64,000 nt of DNA from Flavobacterium muglaense (lineage in GTDB: Bacteria; Bacteroidota; Bacteroidia; Flavobacteriales; Flavobacteriaceae). The notes beneath the pieces were generated by a model. The model worked only from the letters and a program-made list of their open reading frames with translations. It ran no database searches and was not told the origin of the DNA. Position numbers and translations under genes: made by a program. Shown piece by piece: positions 36,400 through 45,085 of this stretch (the first letter of the stretch is position 1; the number at the start of each line of letters is the position of its first letter). The stretch lies in assembly GCF_014305155.1 (NCBI RefSeq), contig NZ_JACRUK010000005.1, positions 62,001 to 126,000 of the forward strand. Reading direction: 5' to 3'.

Positions 36400-37521
36400 A
36401 TGAAAAAAATAATATTCTTAACAGGCACTCGTGCTGATTTTAGTAAAATAAAATCATTAATCTCTATTTTGGATCAACATCCAAATTTTGAGGTTTTTGT
36501 TTTTGTTACCGGTATGCACATGCAGGAAGAATACGGTTTTACACTATTGGAAATCCAACGCTGTCAGTTTAAAAACATTTATACGTTTGAAAACCATACC
36601 GACGAAGCCACAATGGACTTAACGCTGGCGAAAACTATTGAAGGGCTATCCAGTTATTCTAAAAAAATAAATCCTGATTTAATCGTGGTGCACGGTGACC
36701 GAGTAGAGACGCTGGCGGGTGCCATTGTAGGTTCTTTGAATAATATATTAGTGGCTCATATTGAAGGCGGTGAATTATCAGGAACTGTAGATGAATTGAT
36801 TAGGCATAGTGTGAGCAAGCTAAGTCATATTCATTTTGTTTCGAATGAGGAAGCGGCCAAAAGACTGCTGCAAATGGGCGAAGTTGCTTCCTCTGTTTTT
36901 ACGATTGGTTCTCCGGATATTGATATTATGTTTTCGAATACCTTGCCTAGCCTTGAAGTTGCTAAAGAATATTATCAAATTGATTTTGAGAAATTTGCCA
37001 TTGTTATGTTTCATCCCGTAACTACCGAGGCAAATGAAATGGAACAATACACAGATAATTTTGTCAATTGTTTGCTAACCGATGATCACAATTATGTAGT
37101 TGTTTATCCCAACAATGATTTGGGCAGTAAATATATTATTTCGGCTTTTGAAAAACTTAAAAACAATAGCCGTTTCAGAGTTATTCCTTCTTTGCGTTTT
37201 GAGTATTTTTTAACCTTACTCAAAAACGCACAATTTATTATTGGCAATAGTAGTGCAGGAATCAGGGAAGCTCCGTATTACGGATTGCCCATCATCAATA
37301 TTGGAACAAGACAACAAAACCGTGCGGTACATGCTGATATTATTAATGTAGATTATTCGGTGAAGAGCATCAGTAGTGCTTTGAAAACTATTGACGAACA
37401 TCAAACAGTAGTCGTTAATCCTGATTTTGGTTCTGGAAACAGCAGCGCATTATTTTTACAAGTAATCGAAAAAGAAACGTTTTGGACAATCAATCATCAA
37501 AAGCAATTTAGAGGAATCTAA
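36400..37521 (+). CDS. neuC: UDP-N-acetyl sugar 2-epimerase, hydrolysing (NeuC/LegG-like)
   Basis: A 373-residue enzyme with GTRADFSKIKSLI near 8-20, HGDRVETLAGAI near 98-109, HIEGGELSGTVDELIRHSVSK near 119-139 (given in pieces), MFHPVTTEANEM near 205-216 and IGNSSAGIREAPYYGLP near 285-301. This is the hydrolysing epimerase pattern that releases ManNAc or 2,4-diacetamido-2,4,6-trideoxymannose from the UDP sugar. It would supply the NeuB-like synthase at 32999-34039, but the two genes are separated by the 2.3-kb repeat array. A following gene starts 14 bases downstream. Confidence 0.92.
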   Translation: MKKIIFLTGTRADFSKIKSLISILDQHPNFEVFVFVTGMHMQEEYGFTLLEIQRCQFKNIYTFENHTDEATMDLTLAKTIEGLSSYSKKINPDLIVVHGDRVETLAGAIVGSLNNILVAHIEGGELSGTVDELIRHSVSKLSHIHFVSNEEAAKRLLQMGEVASSVFTIGSPDIDIMFSNTLPSLEVAKEYYQIDFEKFAIVMFHPVTTEANEMEQYTDNFVNCLLTDDHNYVVVYPNNDLGSKYIISAFEKLKNNSRFRVIPSLRFEYFLTLLKNAQFIIGNSSAGIREAPYYGLPIINIGTRQQNRAVHADIINVDYSVKSISSALKTIDEHQTVVVNPDFGSGNSSALFLQVIEKETFWTINHQKQFRGI

Positions 37522-37535
37522 TAATTCCAAAAGAA

Positions 37536-38930
37536 ATGAAAAAACTAGGAATAGTAATAACTGATGGGGTTGGTTTTCGTAATTTTATTATGAGTGACTT
37601 TCTTGCAGCCGCAACTAAGGAATTTGATTCAGTAACTATTTATTCGGGCCTACCTATTAGTGCTTTCCCAACAAAGTTGATAGAAACGGTTGCTATAAGA
37701 GAATTAACAGTTTTTGAGGAGCCTAAGCTAACTTGGTTTTTTAGAAAATGGAAAGAAGTGGCACATTTGCAAAGATTTAAATCTTTTTATGGAATGAGCG
37801 ACACATTGAAATCAGGTTATCCTAAAGAGAATTCATTGAGAGCTATTTTAGTAAAATGTATTTATGCGGTTACCAGAGTAATCCACTCTGATTGGAGTAT
37901 TAAGCAAATCGAAAAATTACAGTTTTTTAGTTTTTCAAAACATGAAGTAACGCAATCGTATATTCATTTGTTAGCAAAGGAGGAACCAACACAGTTGTTT
38001 TTTACCCACCAAAGACCGCCTTATTTAGCTCCTTTTTTATATGCTGCTATCAAACATAAAATTCCAACAACTAGTTTTATTTTTAGTTGGGACAATTTGG
38101 CTTCAAAAGGAAGGATGTTAGGAACCTTTGATTCTTTTTTAGTTTGGAGTAATTTGATGAAAAAAGAGTTGTTGCATTTTTACCCTAATGTTACTGCAGA
38201 TAAAGTAAAAGTGGTAGGTACACCTCAGTTTGAACCCTATACAATGGAGCAATATAGTTGTTCTAAAGATGAATTTTATACCCTTTTTGATTTAGATAAA
38301 AATAAGAGAATTATTTGCTTCAGCTGTGCAGATGCTAGTATTGGAGGGAATGATCCAATAGTTATTAAAGCGATAGTTAAAGCGATTCGAGCTGGTAAGA
38401 TAACGAATTGTCAACTTGTAGTTCGTACTTCTCCAGCCGAAGAAGCAACTCGGTTTGCTGCAATCAAAGCGGAATTTCCAGAAATTAGTTGGAATAACCC
38501 CAAGTGGATTCTAACTCGCGAAAACCATGCAGAAGCCTGGTCACAACGCATTCCGTCTATAGAAGATATCAAAGATTTACGCGCACTATTGCAATATGCT
38601 GATCTCAATGTGAATATGTGCTCGACTATGAGTTTGGATTTTATGCTGTTTGATAAACCCGTAATCAATACTGTTTTTGGTAATCTTGAAAATGGGTTGT
38701 ACAATGATCAACGATTTTTAAATTACGATCATTATAAAAAAGTGATTGATAGTGGAGCAGTTACTATTGCTAAAGATGAAAAGGAATTAGTTGAACAAAT
38801 AAATGAAGCACTAGCAAATCCTGCTGGTCGCAGCCTTCAACGAAAAGGGTTGGTAGCCATGCAAATCAGCGCATCTCTTGAAGGAACCAGTAAGCGTATT
38901 GCGCAATCTCTAGCACAACTCAATGGATAA
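37536..38930 (+). CDS. Putative GT-B type glycosyltransferase of unknown specificity
   Basis: A 464-residue soluble protein that I do not place in a named GT family. The N-terminus MKKLGIVITDGVGFRNFIMS has a Rossmann-like start. FTHQRPPYLAPFL near 155-167 and FIFSWDNLASKGRML near 181-195 recur in proteins related to CDP-glycerol transferases and GT-B enzymes. A donor-domain-like region with RTSPAEEATRF and NVNMCSTMSLDFMLFDKPVI near 355-374 follows. Position directly after the NeuC-like gene makes it a candidate for the transferase that uses the CMP-nonulosonate, which is an inference. It overlaps the next GT4 by 8 bases. Confidence 0.65.
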   Translation: MKKLGIVITDGVGFRNFIMSDFLAAATKEFDSVTIYSGLPISAFPTKLIETVAIRELTVFEEPKLTWFFRKWKEVAHLQRFKSFYGMSDTLKSGYPKENSLRAILVKCIYAVTRVIHSDWSIKQIEKLQFFSFSKHEVTQSYIHLLAKEEPTQLFFTHQRPPYLAPFLYAAIKHKIPTTSFIFSWDNLASKGRMLGTFDSFLVWSNLMKKELLHFYPNVTADKVKVVGTPQFEPYTMEQYSCSKDEFYTLFDLDKNKRIICFSCADASIGGNDPIVIKAIVKAIRAGKITNCQLVVRTSPAEEATRFAAIKAEFPEISWNNPKWILTRENHAEAWSQRIPSIEDIKDLRALLQYADLNVNMCSTMSLDFMLFDKPVINTVFGNLENGLYNDQRFLNYDHYKKVIDSGAVTIAKDEKELVEQINEALANPAGRSLQRKGLVAMQISASLEGTSKRIAQSLAQLNG

Positions 38931-40011
38931 TTTAAAGAAAATTGCTATACTTTGTAATTATGAATTGCTTCCCGAACGTGTAGGAGGTATGGATTATTTC
39001 TTTTGGGAGTTTGATGCCAGTTGTAAACGGAACAATATTCAAATAGATTGGTTTTTTCCCAACAAATCGGATCATGGTGACTATAACAAGCTCACTATTT
39101 ATGCAAGCGGGAATCAAAGTATCGAAGCTTTTTTTCTGGATTTCAGCAAAAAGCACGAGCCTACTTACACCCATATTATCACCCATTTTGTAGCATTTTG
39201 TACGCCGTTTTTTAAAAAAATAAAACAACAGTTATCGACTGCTGAGGTAATTGGAGTCGATCATAACCCTAGGCCGTTGCACGGGTATCCGTTAAAAAAG
39301 AAAGTCGAAAAAAGACTAAAAGGATTGCTGTATTCTCGATATATCGATCAATTCATTGGGGTGTCTCCTTTTTCGGTTCACGCGATGATCCAGGATTTTG
39401 GGAAACAAATAAAATCCAAAACGAAGCTTGTTTATAACGGATTGCAACAAGGCAACTTTAAACAAAAAACCAGTTTTGTTACAAATAATCGTTTTGTAGT
39501 TGCCTCGCATTTGCGAAAAGAAAAGGGAATTCAAGATTTAATTTTGGCTGTAAAATTATTGAATGATGAGGTTAAATTTGACTTTACCATTGCTATTTAT
39601 GGCGAAGGTTATTACCAAACTCATCTAGAAAACTGTATTAAAGAATACAATTTGCAAGATTATTTTAGTTTTAAAGGGAGTGTTTCTAATCTCAAAGAGT
39701 TGTATGCCAACTATGATTATTTAATACATCCATCGCATGGAGAAACTTTTGGTTATGCGGTTTTAGAGGGGTTGTTTTCTCATTTACCAGTGGTAACTAC
39801 TGCTAATCAAGGAAATGTTTTGGGATTAGTAATCGACAATCAAAACGGGTTTTTGTTTCAAGAACAAGATGTGGAAGGATTAAAAACAATTCTTCAAAAT
39901 ATTTTAAGTTCAAAAGCAGCTATCACTAGGGATGCCTTTACAGCTGATTTAAGTGATTTCTCGCTCCATAAAATGGTTGAAAATCACCTGCAATTACTCT
40001 CTCAAAAATAA
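38923..40011 (+). CDS. Glycosyltransferase family 4
   Basis: A 362-residue GT-B enzyme. ILCNYELLPERVGGMDYFFWEF near the N-terminus (in part GGMDYFFWEF) is the acceptor loop. RFVVASHLRKEKGIQDLI near 186-203 opens the donor domain, and HPSHGETFGYAVLEGLFSHLP near 271-291 is the GT4 donor site with the glutamate spacing of the family. It is coupled to the preceding gene by an 8-base overlap and closes this transcription stretch, since a promoter-like box follows at 40032. Confidence 0.88.
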   Translation: MDNLKKIAILCNYELLPERVGGMDYFFWEFDASCKRNNIQIDWFFPNKSDHGDYNKLTIYASGNQSIEAFFLDFSKKHEPTYTHIITHFVAFCTPFFKKIKQQLSTAEVIGVDHNPRPLHGYPLKKKVEKRLKGLLYSRYIDQFIGVSPFSVHAMIQDFGKQIKSKTKLVYNGLQQGNFKQKTSFVTNNRFVVASHLRKEKGIQDLILAVKLLNDEVKFDFTIAIYGEGYYQTHLENCIKEYNLQDYFSFKGSVSNLKELYANYDYLIHPSHGETFGYAVLEGLFSHLPVVTTANQGNVLGLVIDNQNGFLFQEQDVEGLKTILQNILSSKAAITRDAFTADLSDFSLHKMVENHLQLLSQK

Positions 40012-40031
40012 GTATAACGCTCCTGAAATAG

Positions 40032-40039
40032 TATATTTG
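40032..40039 (+). promoter_or_regulatory. Candidate Bacteroidota -7 box before the MBOAT gene
   Basis: TATATTTG matches TAnnTTTG and lies 22 bases before the ATG at 40062, leaving a short leader. No good TTG is found at the expected -33 distance, so confidence is limited. Confidence 0.4.
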
Positions 40040-40061
40040 CGCCTTTCATTTATTATAACTT

Positions 40062-41495
40062 ATGTTTTTTAACTCCCTAACCTTCGCGGTTTTTTTACCC
40101 ATCGTTTTTGTATTATACTGGTTTGTTTTTAATAAAAACAAAAGCAGTCAAAACCTACTTTTAATTCTAGCGAGCTATTATTTCTATTCCTGCTGGGATT
40201 GGCGTTTTTTATTTTTATTGGTTTTTTCTACTTTTCTGGATTATTATACCGGAATCCAAATAGAAAAAAACAAGAACGAAAAAATTAGGAAATTCTGGTT
40301 CTGGTTGAGCATCGGAATCAATTTAGGGTTTCTTGGGGTTTTTAAATACTATAACTTTTTTGCGAGTTCGTTTGCGACACTTTTAAGTGATTTCGGACTT
40401 AAAACAAGTCCGTTTTTGCTAGACGTCGTCTTGCCTGTGGGGATTTCATTTTATACTTTTCACGGTCTATCGTATGTAATTGACATTTATTACAAAAGGA
40501 TAAAAGCCGAATACAACTTTGTGGACTACTCTTTATTTGTGAGTTATTTTCCGCTTTTAGTTGCTGGGCCAATTGAGAGAGCGACGCATTTACTGCCGCA
40601 GGTCAAGGTAAAAAGAACGTTTGACTATGAGAAAGCCAAGCAAGGTGCGTATCAATTTATATGGGGACTGGTAAAAAAAGTGGTTATTGCCGATACTTGT
40701 GCCACCTATGCCAATGCTATTTTCGACAATTATACCCAGATGAATTCGTGGTCCTTAGTGTTGGGAGCGGTTTATTTTGCCTTCCAGATTTATGGCGATT
40801 TCTCCGGCTATTCGGATATGGCATTGGGAATGTCTAAGTTATTCGGGATGGATTTACTACGGAACTTTAATTACCCTTATTTTTCGAGAGATATTGCCGA
40901 GTTCTGGCGTCGTTGGCACATTTCCTTGTCCTCTTGGTTTCGGGATTATTTATATATTCCGTTGGGAGGGAGCAAAGGGTCTAAAATGAAACAAGTACGC
41001 AATGTGTTTATCATCTTTGTAGTCAGTGGTTTTTGGCATGGCGCTAATTGGACGTATCTGGCCTGGGGATTTATCAACGCCTTGTATTTCTTACCGCTTT
41101 TAGTACTCAATAAAAACCGTTCGAATATGGAGATGGTGCAGTTGCAATGGAATTTCGCTTCCGCAAAAGAGATTCTGCACATTTTTTACACTTTTGCATT
41201 AGCGTGCTTGGCTTGGATCTTTTTTAGAGCGAAGTCGATTACAGATGCCGTTTTGTACATCAAAAGAATATTCACTGAGGGGAATTTTAGTTCGCAATAC
41301 CTTACTAACGAACGCTACAATTACGAACTACTGTTGATGATTGCACTTTTTGTTGTGGTCGAATGGAACTATCGATTCAAAGAAGAACCACTTTCGGGTA
41401 AAAACAGTTGGTTGAAGGTCGCTTTAGCAATTGCTGCTATTATTGCCTTAGGAACCTACTCTGATTACAAAGAATTTATCTACTTCCAATTTTAA
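40062..41495 (+). CDS. MBOAT family O-acyltransferase (AlgI/DltB-like)
   Basis: A 477-residue polytopic membrane protein with about ten helices. Family hallmarks are AGPIERATHLLPQ near 169-181, EFWRRWHISLSSWFRDYLYIPLGG near 284-307 (given in part as RRWHISLSSWFRDYLYIPLG) and FWHGANWTYLAWG near 326-338 with the conserved active-site histidine. AlgI-type MBOAT proteins carry acyl groups, usually acetyl, across the inner membrane for O-acylation of an exported glycan. An SGNH-like partner follows 21 bases later. Confidence 0.92.
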   Translation: MFFNSLTFAVFLPIVFVLYWFVFNKNKSSQNLLLILASYYFYSCWDWRFLFLLVFSTFLDYYTGIQIEKNKNEKIRKFWFWLSIGINLGFLGVFKYYNFFASSFATLLSDFGLKTSPFLLDVVLPVGISFYTFHGLSYVIDIYYKRIKAEYNFVDYSLFVSYFPLLVAGPIERATHLLPQVKVKRTFDYEKAKQGAYQFIWGLVKKVVIADTCATYANAIFDNYTQMNSWSLVLGAVYFAFQIYGDFSGYSDMALGMSKLFGMDLLRNFNYPYFSRDIAEFWRRWHISLSSWFRDYLYIPLGGSKGSKMKQVRNVFIIFVVSGFWHGANWTYLAWGFINALYFLPLLVLNKNRSNMEMVQLQWNFASAKEILHIFYTFALACLAWIFFRAKSITDAVLYIKRIFTEGNFSSQYLTNERYNYELLLMIALFVVVEWNYRFKEEPLSGKNSWLKVALAIAAIIALGTYSDYKEFIYFQF

Positions 41496-41516
41496 AAATA
41501 TATAGTACTAATTGAT

Positions 41517-42401
41517 ATGAAAAAGTTTTTACTTTTTATTTTAAAAATAAGCATCGTTCTTGTAGTTGTTGCTATTGCGCTAGACTTTGGTTTTACAACC
41601 ATTTACAAACAATCTAAAAACAGAGGGAAAATCGATTATGTTTTTAATTCAAACGCTCGTAAATATGATGTGGTAATTTTAGGTTCGTCAAGAGCCAACA
41701 ATCATTTTGTTTCTGATTTGTTCGAAAAACAAGGCTTAAAAACATTCAATTACGGGATGAGTGGCGGGCATTTATTTGAAGCGGATTTGCTCCTGAAATT
41801 GATGATCGAACGAAAATACCAAATCAAAAATGTAATTCTTGAAGCCGATTTGAATCTATCAAATGACCAGCAATCAGAGGGGGTTTCAGCCAAATACTTA
41901 CCGTATTTACATAGCTCAGAAACCGTACGAAAACATTTTGAAAACGAACAAGATTTCAACGAGCTCTATTATATTCCTTTTTATAGGTATTTGAAGTTTG
42001 AAACTAAGATAGGGTTTCGTGATATGTTCAAAGTGGCAACCAACGAAAAAACGTCAGTTTTAAATAACAAAGGCTATTACTCTTTAGGGAAAACCAAAGG
42101 GAATATGAAAAACAATATTGTCAATTTGAATCCGTTGCCTCACAACAAATATTATGAAGAGATAAAAGCTTTATGCAGGGCCAATAATATTCATTTCATT
42201 GCCATCATGACACCTATGTGTGAAAATGTTACCGGAATGAATTATTTTGATAAAGTACACAAAGCGTATCCTGAAATTCACAATTACGAAAATGCAGTGG
42301 TAGAAAACAAGTATTTTTCTTCTTGTGGTCACATGAATGATGAAGGCGCGCGCCTGTTTACAAATGTTATTATACACGATTTTTTTAAATCAAAAAAATG
42401 A
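41517..42401 (+). CDS. SGNH/AlgJ-DltD-like periplasmic partner of the MBOAT protein
   Basis: A 294-residue protein with one N-terminal membrane anchor (about residues 3-25) and a periplasmic domain. DVVILGSSRANNHF near 50-63 carries the Ser of an SGNH-type nucleophile block, and CGHMNDEGARLF near 273-284 has the His that would complete the active site. This organisation is that of the AlgX/AlgJ/DltD group, which finishes O-acylation started by an MBOAT protein. No strong family name can be given from sequence alone; gene pairing with the MBOAT gene supports the role. It overlaps the next GT4 by 4 bases. Confidence 0.7.
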   Translation: MKKFLLFILKISIVLVVVAIALDFGFTTIYKQSKNRGKIDYVFNSNARKYDVVILGSSRANNHFVSDLFEKQGLKTFNYGMSGGHLFEADLLLKLMIERKYQIKNVILEADLNLSNDQQSEGVSAKYLPYLHSSETVRKHFENEQDFNELYYIPFYRYLKFETKIGFRDMFKVATNEKTSVLNNKGYYSLGKTKGNMKNNIVNLNPLPHNKYYEEIKALCRANNIHFIAIMTPMCENVTGMNYFDKVHKAYPEIHNYENAVVENKYFSSCGHMNDEGARLFTNVIIHDFFKSKK

Positions 42402-43543
42402 AAATAGCTTTTCTTACACCAGAATATCCGCATGTTCTTACTGGAAATTCAGGAGGGATAGGTACTAGCATCAAGAACCTGGCGGTAGGACTTGTTGCAG
42501 CTGGTTGTGAAGTACATGTTTTAGTGTATGGACAAGATCAAGATGCCGTTTTTAAGGATGAAAAGGTGGTGATTCAACGCTTAAAAAATATTAAAATTAA
42601 AGGCTTGTCTTGGTTTTTTACTCGAAAAAAAATCGAACGCATTATCAATCAATTGCATAAAAGCAACCAAGTCGATTTAGTTGAAGCGTCAGATTGGACG
42701 GGAATCACCTCTTTTATTAGCCCGAAAAAATGCCCGATAGTGATTCGTTTGAATGGTTCAGATACCTATTTCTGTAATTTAGACCATCGCAAGGTAAAAT
42801 GGAAAAATAAATTTCATGAAAAACGGGCATTACAAAAGGCTGACGCGTTACTCTCTGTTAGTCAGTTTACCGCTGATCAAACGAATGCTGTTTTTGGGCT
42901 AAATAAAAAATTCACTATCATCCCTAATTCGATTGACGTCAGTTCGTTTGATCAAAACGAAGATAGCGTTGTTATACCCAATACTGTTTTGTATTTTGGA
43001 AGTCTCATTCGAAAAAAAGGACTGCTAGAACTGCCATTCATTTTTAATGAATTGGTCGCACTAAATCCAACTGTACAATTGGTTATAGTAGGTAAAGATG
43101 TGCCAGATATTATTTCGGGTGCTGCTTCAACTTGGGAAATGATGCAAGAGCTGTTTACGCCAGAAGCTTTATTGCGTGTCAATTATGTTGGAGCGGTACC
43201 GTATGCAGCAATTCAGCAGCATATAAATGCAGCAACCGTTTGTGTTTTTCCTTCGTTTGCGGAGGCTTTACCAGTCTCGTGGATAGAAGCAATGGCGTTA
43301 AGAAAACCAATAGTATCTTCCAATATTGGCTGGGCTTCGGATGTAATTGATGATGGTATAAATGGATTTTTGGTGCACCCAAAAGAACACTCCCTTTATG
43401 CTGCTAAGATAAATTCGATATTAGAAAATGCAGCTTTACAGCAAAAGTTAGGTTTAGCCGCCAGAGAAAAAGCAATAGCGAAATTTAGCATTGCAGTTGT
43501 AGCAAAGCAAAGCATGGATTTTTATAAAACTGTAATTCAATAA
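42398..43543 (+). CDS. Glycosyltransferase family 4
   Basis: A 381-residue GT-B enzyme. MKIAFLTPEYPHVLTGNSGG at the N-terminus, RLNGSDTYFCN near 124-134, VLYFGSLIRKKGLLELP near 196-212 and FPSFAEALPVSWIEAMALRKP near 285-305 give the classic GT4 arrangement, including the donor-site E-x7-E (EALPVSWIE). It overlaps the SGNH gene by 4 bases. Donor sugar is not evident. Confidence 0.92.
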   Translation: MKIAFLTPEYPHVLTGNSGGIGTSIKNLAVGLVAAGCEVHVLVYGQDQDAVFKDEKVVIQRLKNIKIKGLSWFFTRKKIERIINQLHKSNQVDLVEASDWTGITSFISPKKCPIVIRLNGSDTYFCNLDHRKVKWKNKFHEKRALQKADALLSVSQFTADQTNAVFGLNKKFTIIPNSIDVSSFDQNEDSVVIPNTVLYFGSLIRKKGLLELPFIFNELVALNPTVQLVIVGKDVPDIISGAASTWEMMQELFTPEALLRVNYVGAVPYAAIQQHINAATVCVFPSFAEALPVSWIEAMALRKPIVSSNIGWASDVIDDGINGFLVHPKEHSLYAAKINSILENAALQQKLGLAAREKAIAKFSIAVVAKQSMDFYKTVIQ

Positions 43544-43546
43544 AAT

Positions 43547-45085
43547 TTGATTTTTATATATCATACTAACAATGCCATTTCAAGGGTCGAAAATGAATTA
43601 GGAGAACTGATTGATTTTGACGCTACCGTTTCGGTCTCTTTCGGATTGCGACAAATAGCGGCCAAGAATCCGGATGTTGTTTTAGTATGGTGTCACGTAG
43701 ATTACGCGAAGGGTTTGAATATTGAGGTTGTAAACAAGTTGTTTCACCACAATAAATTAATGCTTTCTTTTAACCCAAATAACAGCTTTTTTATAAGTGA
43801 ACAAATTGGGTATATTGATGAGTCATTATTTGTGAATGTCAATAAAAAAGTGCGTTTTCCTACTTGGCAAATGAGTAGTGCTGTGGGCATGATTCATGCT
43901 TCGGTACTTGTCAAGTTAGAAAGTATTCCTTGTCAAAATAATTTGGATTATTATTTGAGCTCGATAGCAAAGTTAGCAATGCCAAAAGGTTTGCTGTGCT
44001 ATTCAGAACCTAGATTGCTATTCGACCAAAACAATAGTAAGGAAGTAACAGCGTCAATGTTCACTTTGTTTCGATTTGTAAAACAACATTATAAAACGCG
44101 TTGGGTCTTTTTATTGTTTCTTAATTTATTATGGTACGAAAACAAGCTGCCGATTTTTCCTTTTTTTCTTTCGCTGTTTTATAAAAGAAGAGTAGCAAGT
44201 AAGATTAATTTAGAGGATATAAAAGTCGCCTCAAATGAGAATGTTGTACAACAGAAAACCATTGATGTTATTATCCCGACTATAGGGAGGGAAAAATACT
44301 TGCACGATGTTTTAAAGGATTTAGCAAAACAAACAGTATTGCCGCAAAAGGTCATTGTTGTAGAGCAAAACCCAGTTGATAAAAGTGTTTCCGACTTAGA
44401 TTATCTAATAAAGGAAAGTTGGCCTTTTGAAATTAAACATATTTTCACGCATCAAGCAGGAGCTTGTAATGCTAGAAATCTCGCATTGCAAGAGGTAGAA
44501 AGTGAATGGGTTTTTCTAGCGGATGATGATAATCGTTTTGAATCTACTTTAATAGAAACTGTTTTTGTACAACTGACGCAGTATGGAGCTTATGCAGTTT
44601 CGGTGGCCTATCCTCAAAATAGAGAAGCAGTTTTGATTTCGAATGTAAAGCAAGCTGAAACTTTTGGAGCTGGAAATAGTTTTGTAAAAAAGGAACTGCT
44701 AAACGGAGTTTCGTTTCAAAAAGGTTATGAATTTGGTTATGGAGAAGACAATGATTTCGGGATGCAAATTAGAAATCAAGGTATTGATGTGTTGTATTTG
44801 CCTGAACCTCGAATTTTACATTTAAAAGCGCCAATGGGTGGTTTTAGAACCAAACCCAAACTAGCTTGGGAGCATGATGAAATTCAGCCAAAACCCTCTC
44901 CTACGGTAATGTTGTTTCAAATTAACCATAAAACAAAACAGCAAAACTTAGGCTATAAGACTATTTTATTTTTTAAGTATTACCAGCACCAATCCATAAA
45001 AAACCCATTTACTTATTTCATAAATTTTAAAAAACAATGGAAACGCAGTATCTATTGGGCAGGTAAATTAAATACTACAGTATGA
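43547..45085 (+). CDS. Two-part glycosyltransferase: unknown N-terminal region plus GT2 domain
   Basis: A 512-residue protein starting at TTG. Residues 1-225 do not resemble a known GT core but contain LVKLESIPCQNNLDYYLSSI, as if a degenerate or different GT-A fold were present. From about 235 a complete GT2 domain follows: TIDVIIPTIGREKYL, VIVVEQNPVDKS, GACNARNLALQ and VFLADDDNRF (Asp triad near 326-328), then YGEDNDFGMQIRNQG. The product may use two domains for two steps or for acceptor binding. It overlaps the next GT2 by 4 bases. Confidence 0.8.
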   Translation: MIFIYHTNNAISRVENELGELIDFDATVSVSFGLRQIAAKNPDVVLVWCHVDYAKGLNIEVVNKLFHHNKLMLSFNPNNSFFISEQIGYIDESLFVNVNKKVRFPTWQMSSAVGMIHASVLVKLESIPCQNNLDYYLSSIAKLAMPKGLLCYSEPRLLFDQNNSKEVTASMFTLFRFVKQHYKTRWVFLLFLNLLWYENKLPIFPFFLSLFYKRRVASKINLEDIKVASNENVVQQKTIDVIIPTIGREKYLHDVLKDLAKQTVLPQKVIVVEQNPVDKSVSDLDYLIKESWPFEIKHIFTHQAGACNARNLALQEVESEWVFLADDDNRFESTLIETVFVQLTQYGAYAVSVAYPQNREAVLISNVKQAETFGAGNSFVKKELLNGVSFQKGYEFGYGEDNDFGMQIRNQGIDVLYLPEPRILHLKAPMGGFRTKPKLAWEHDEIQPKPSPTVMLFQINHKTKQQNLGYKTILFFKYYQHQSIKNPFTYFINFKKQWKRSIYWAGKLNTTV

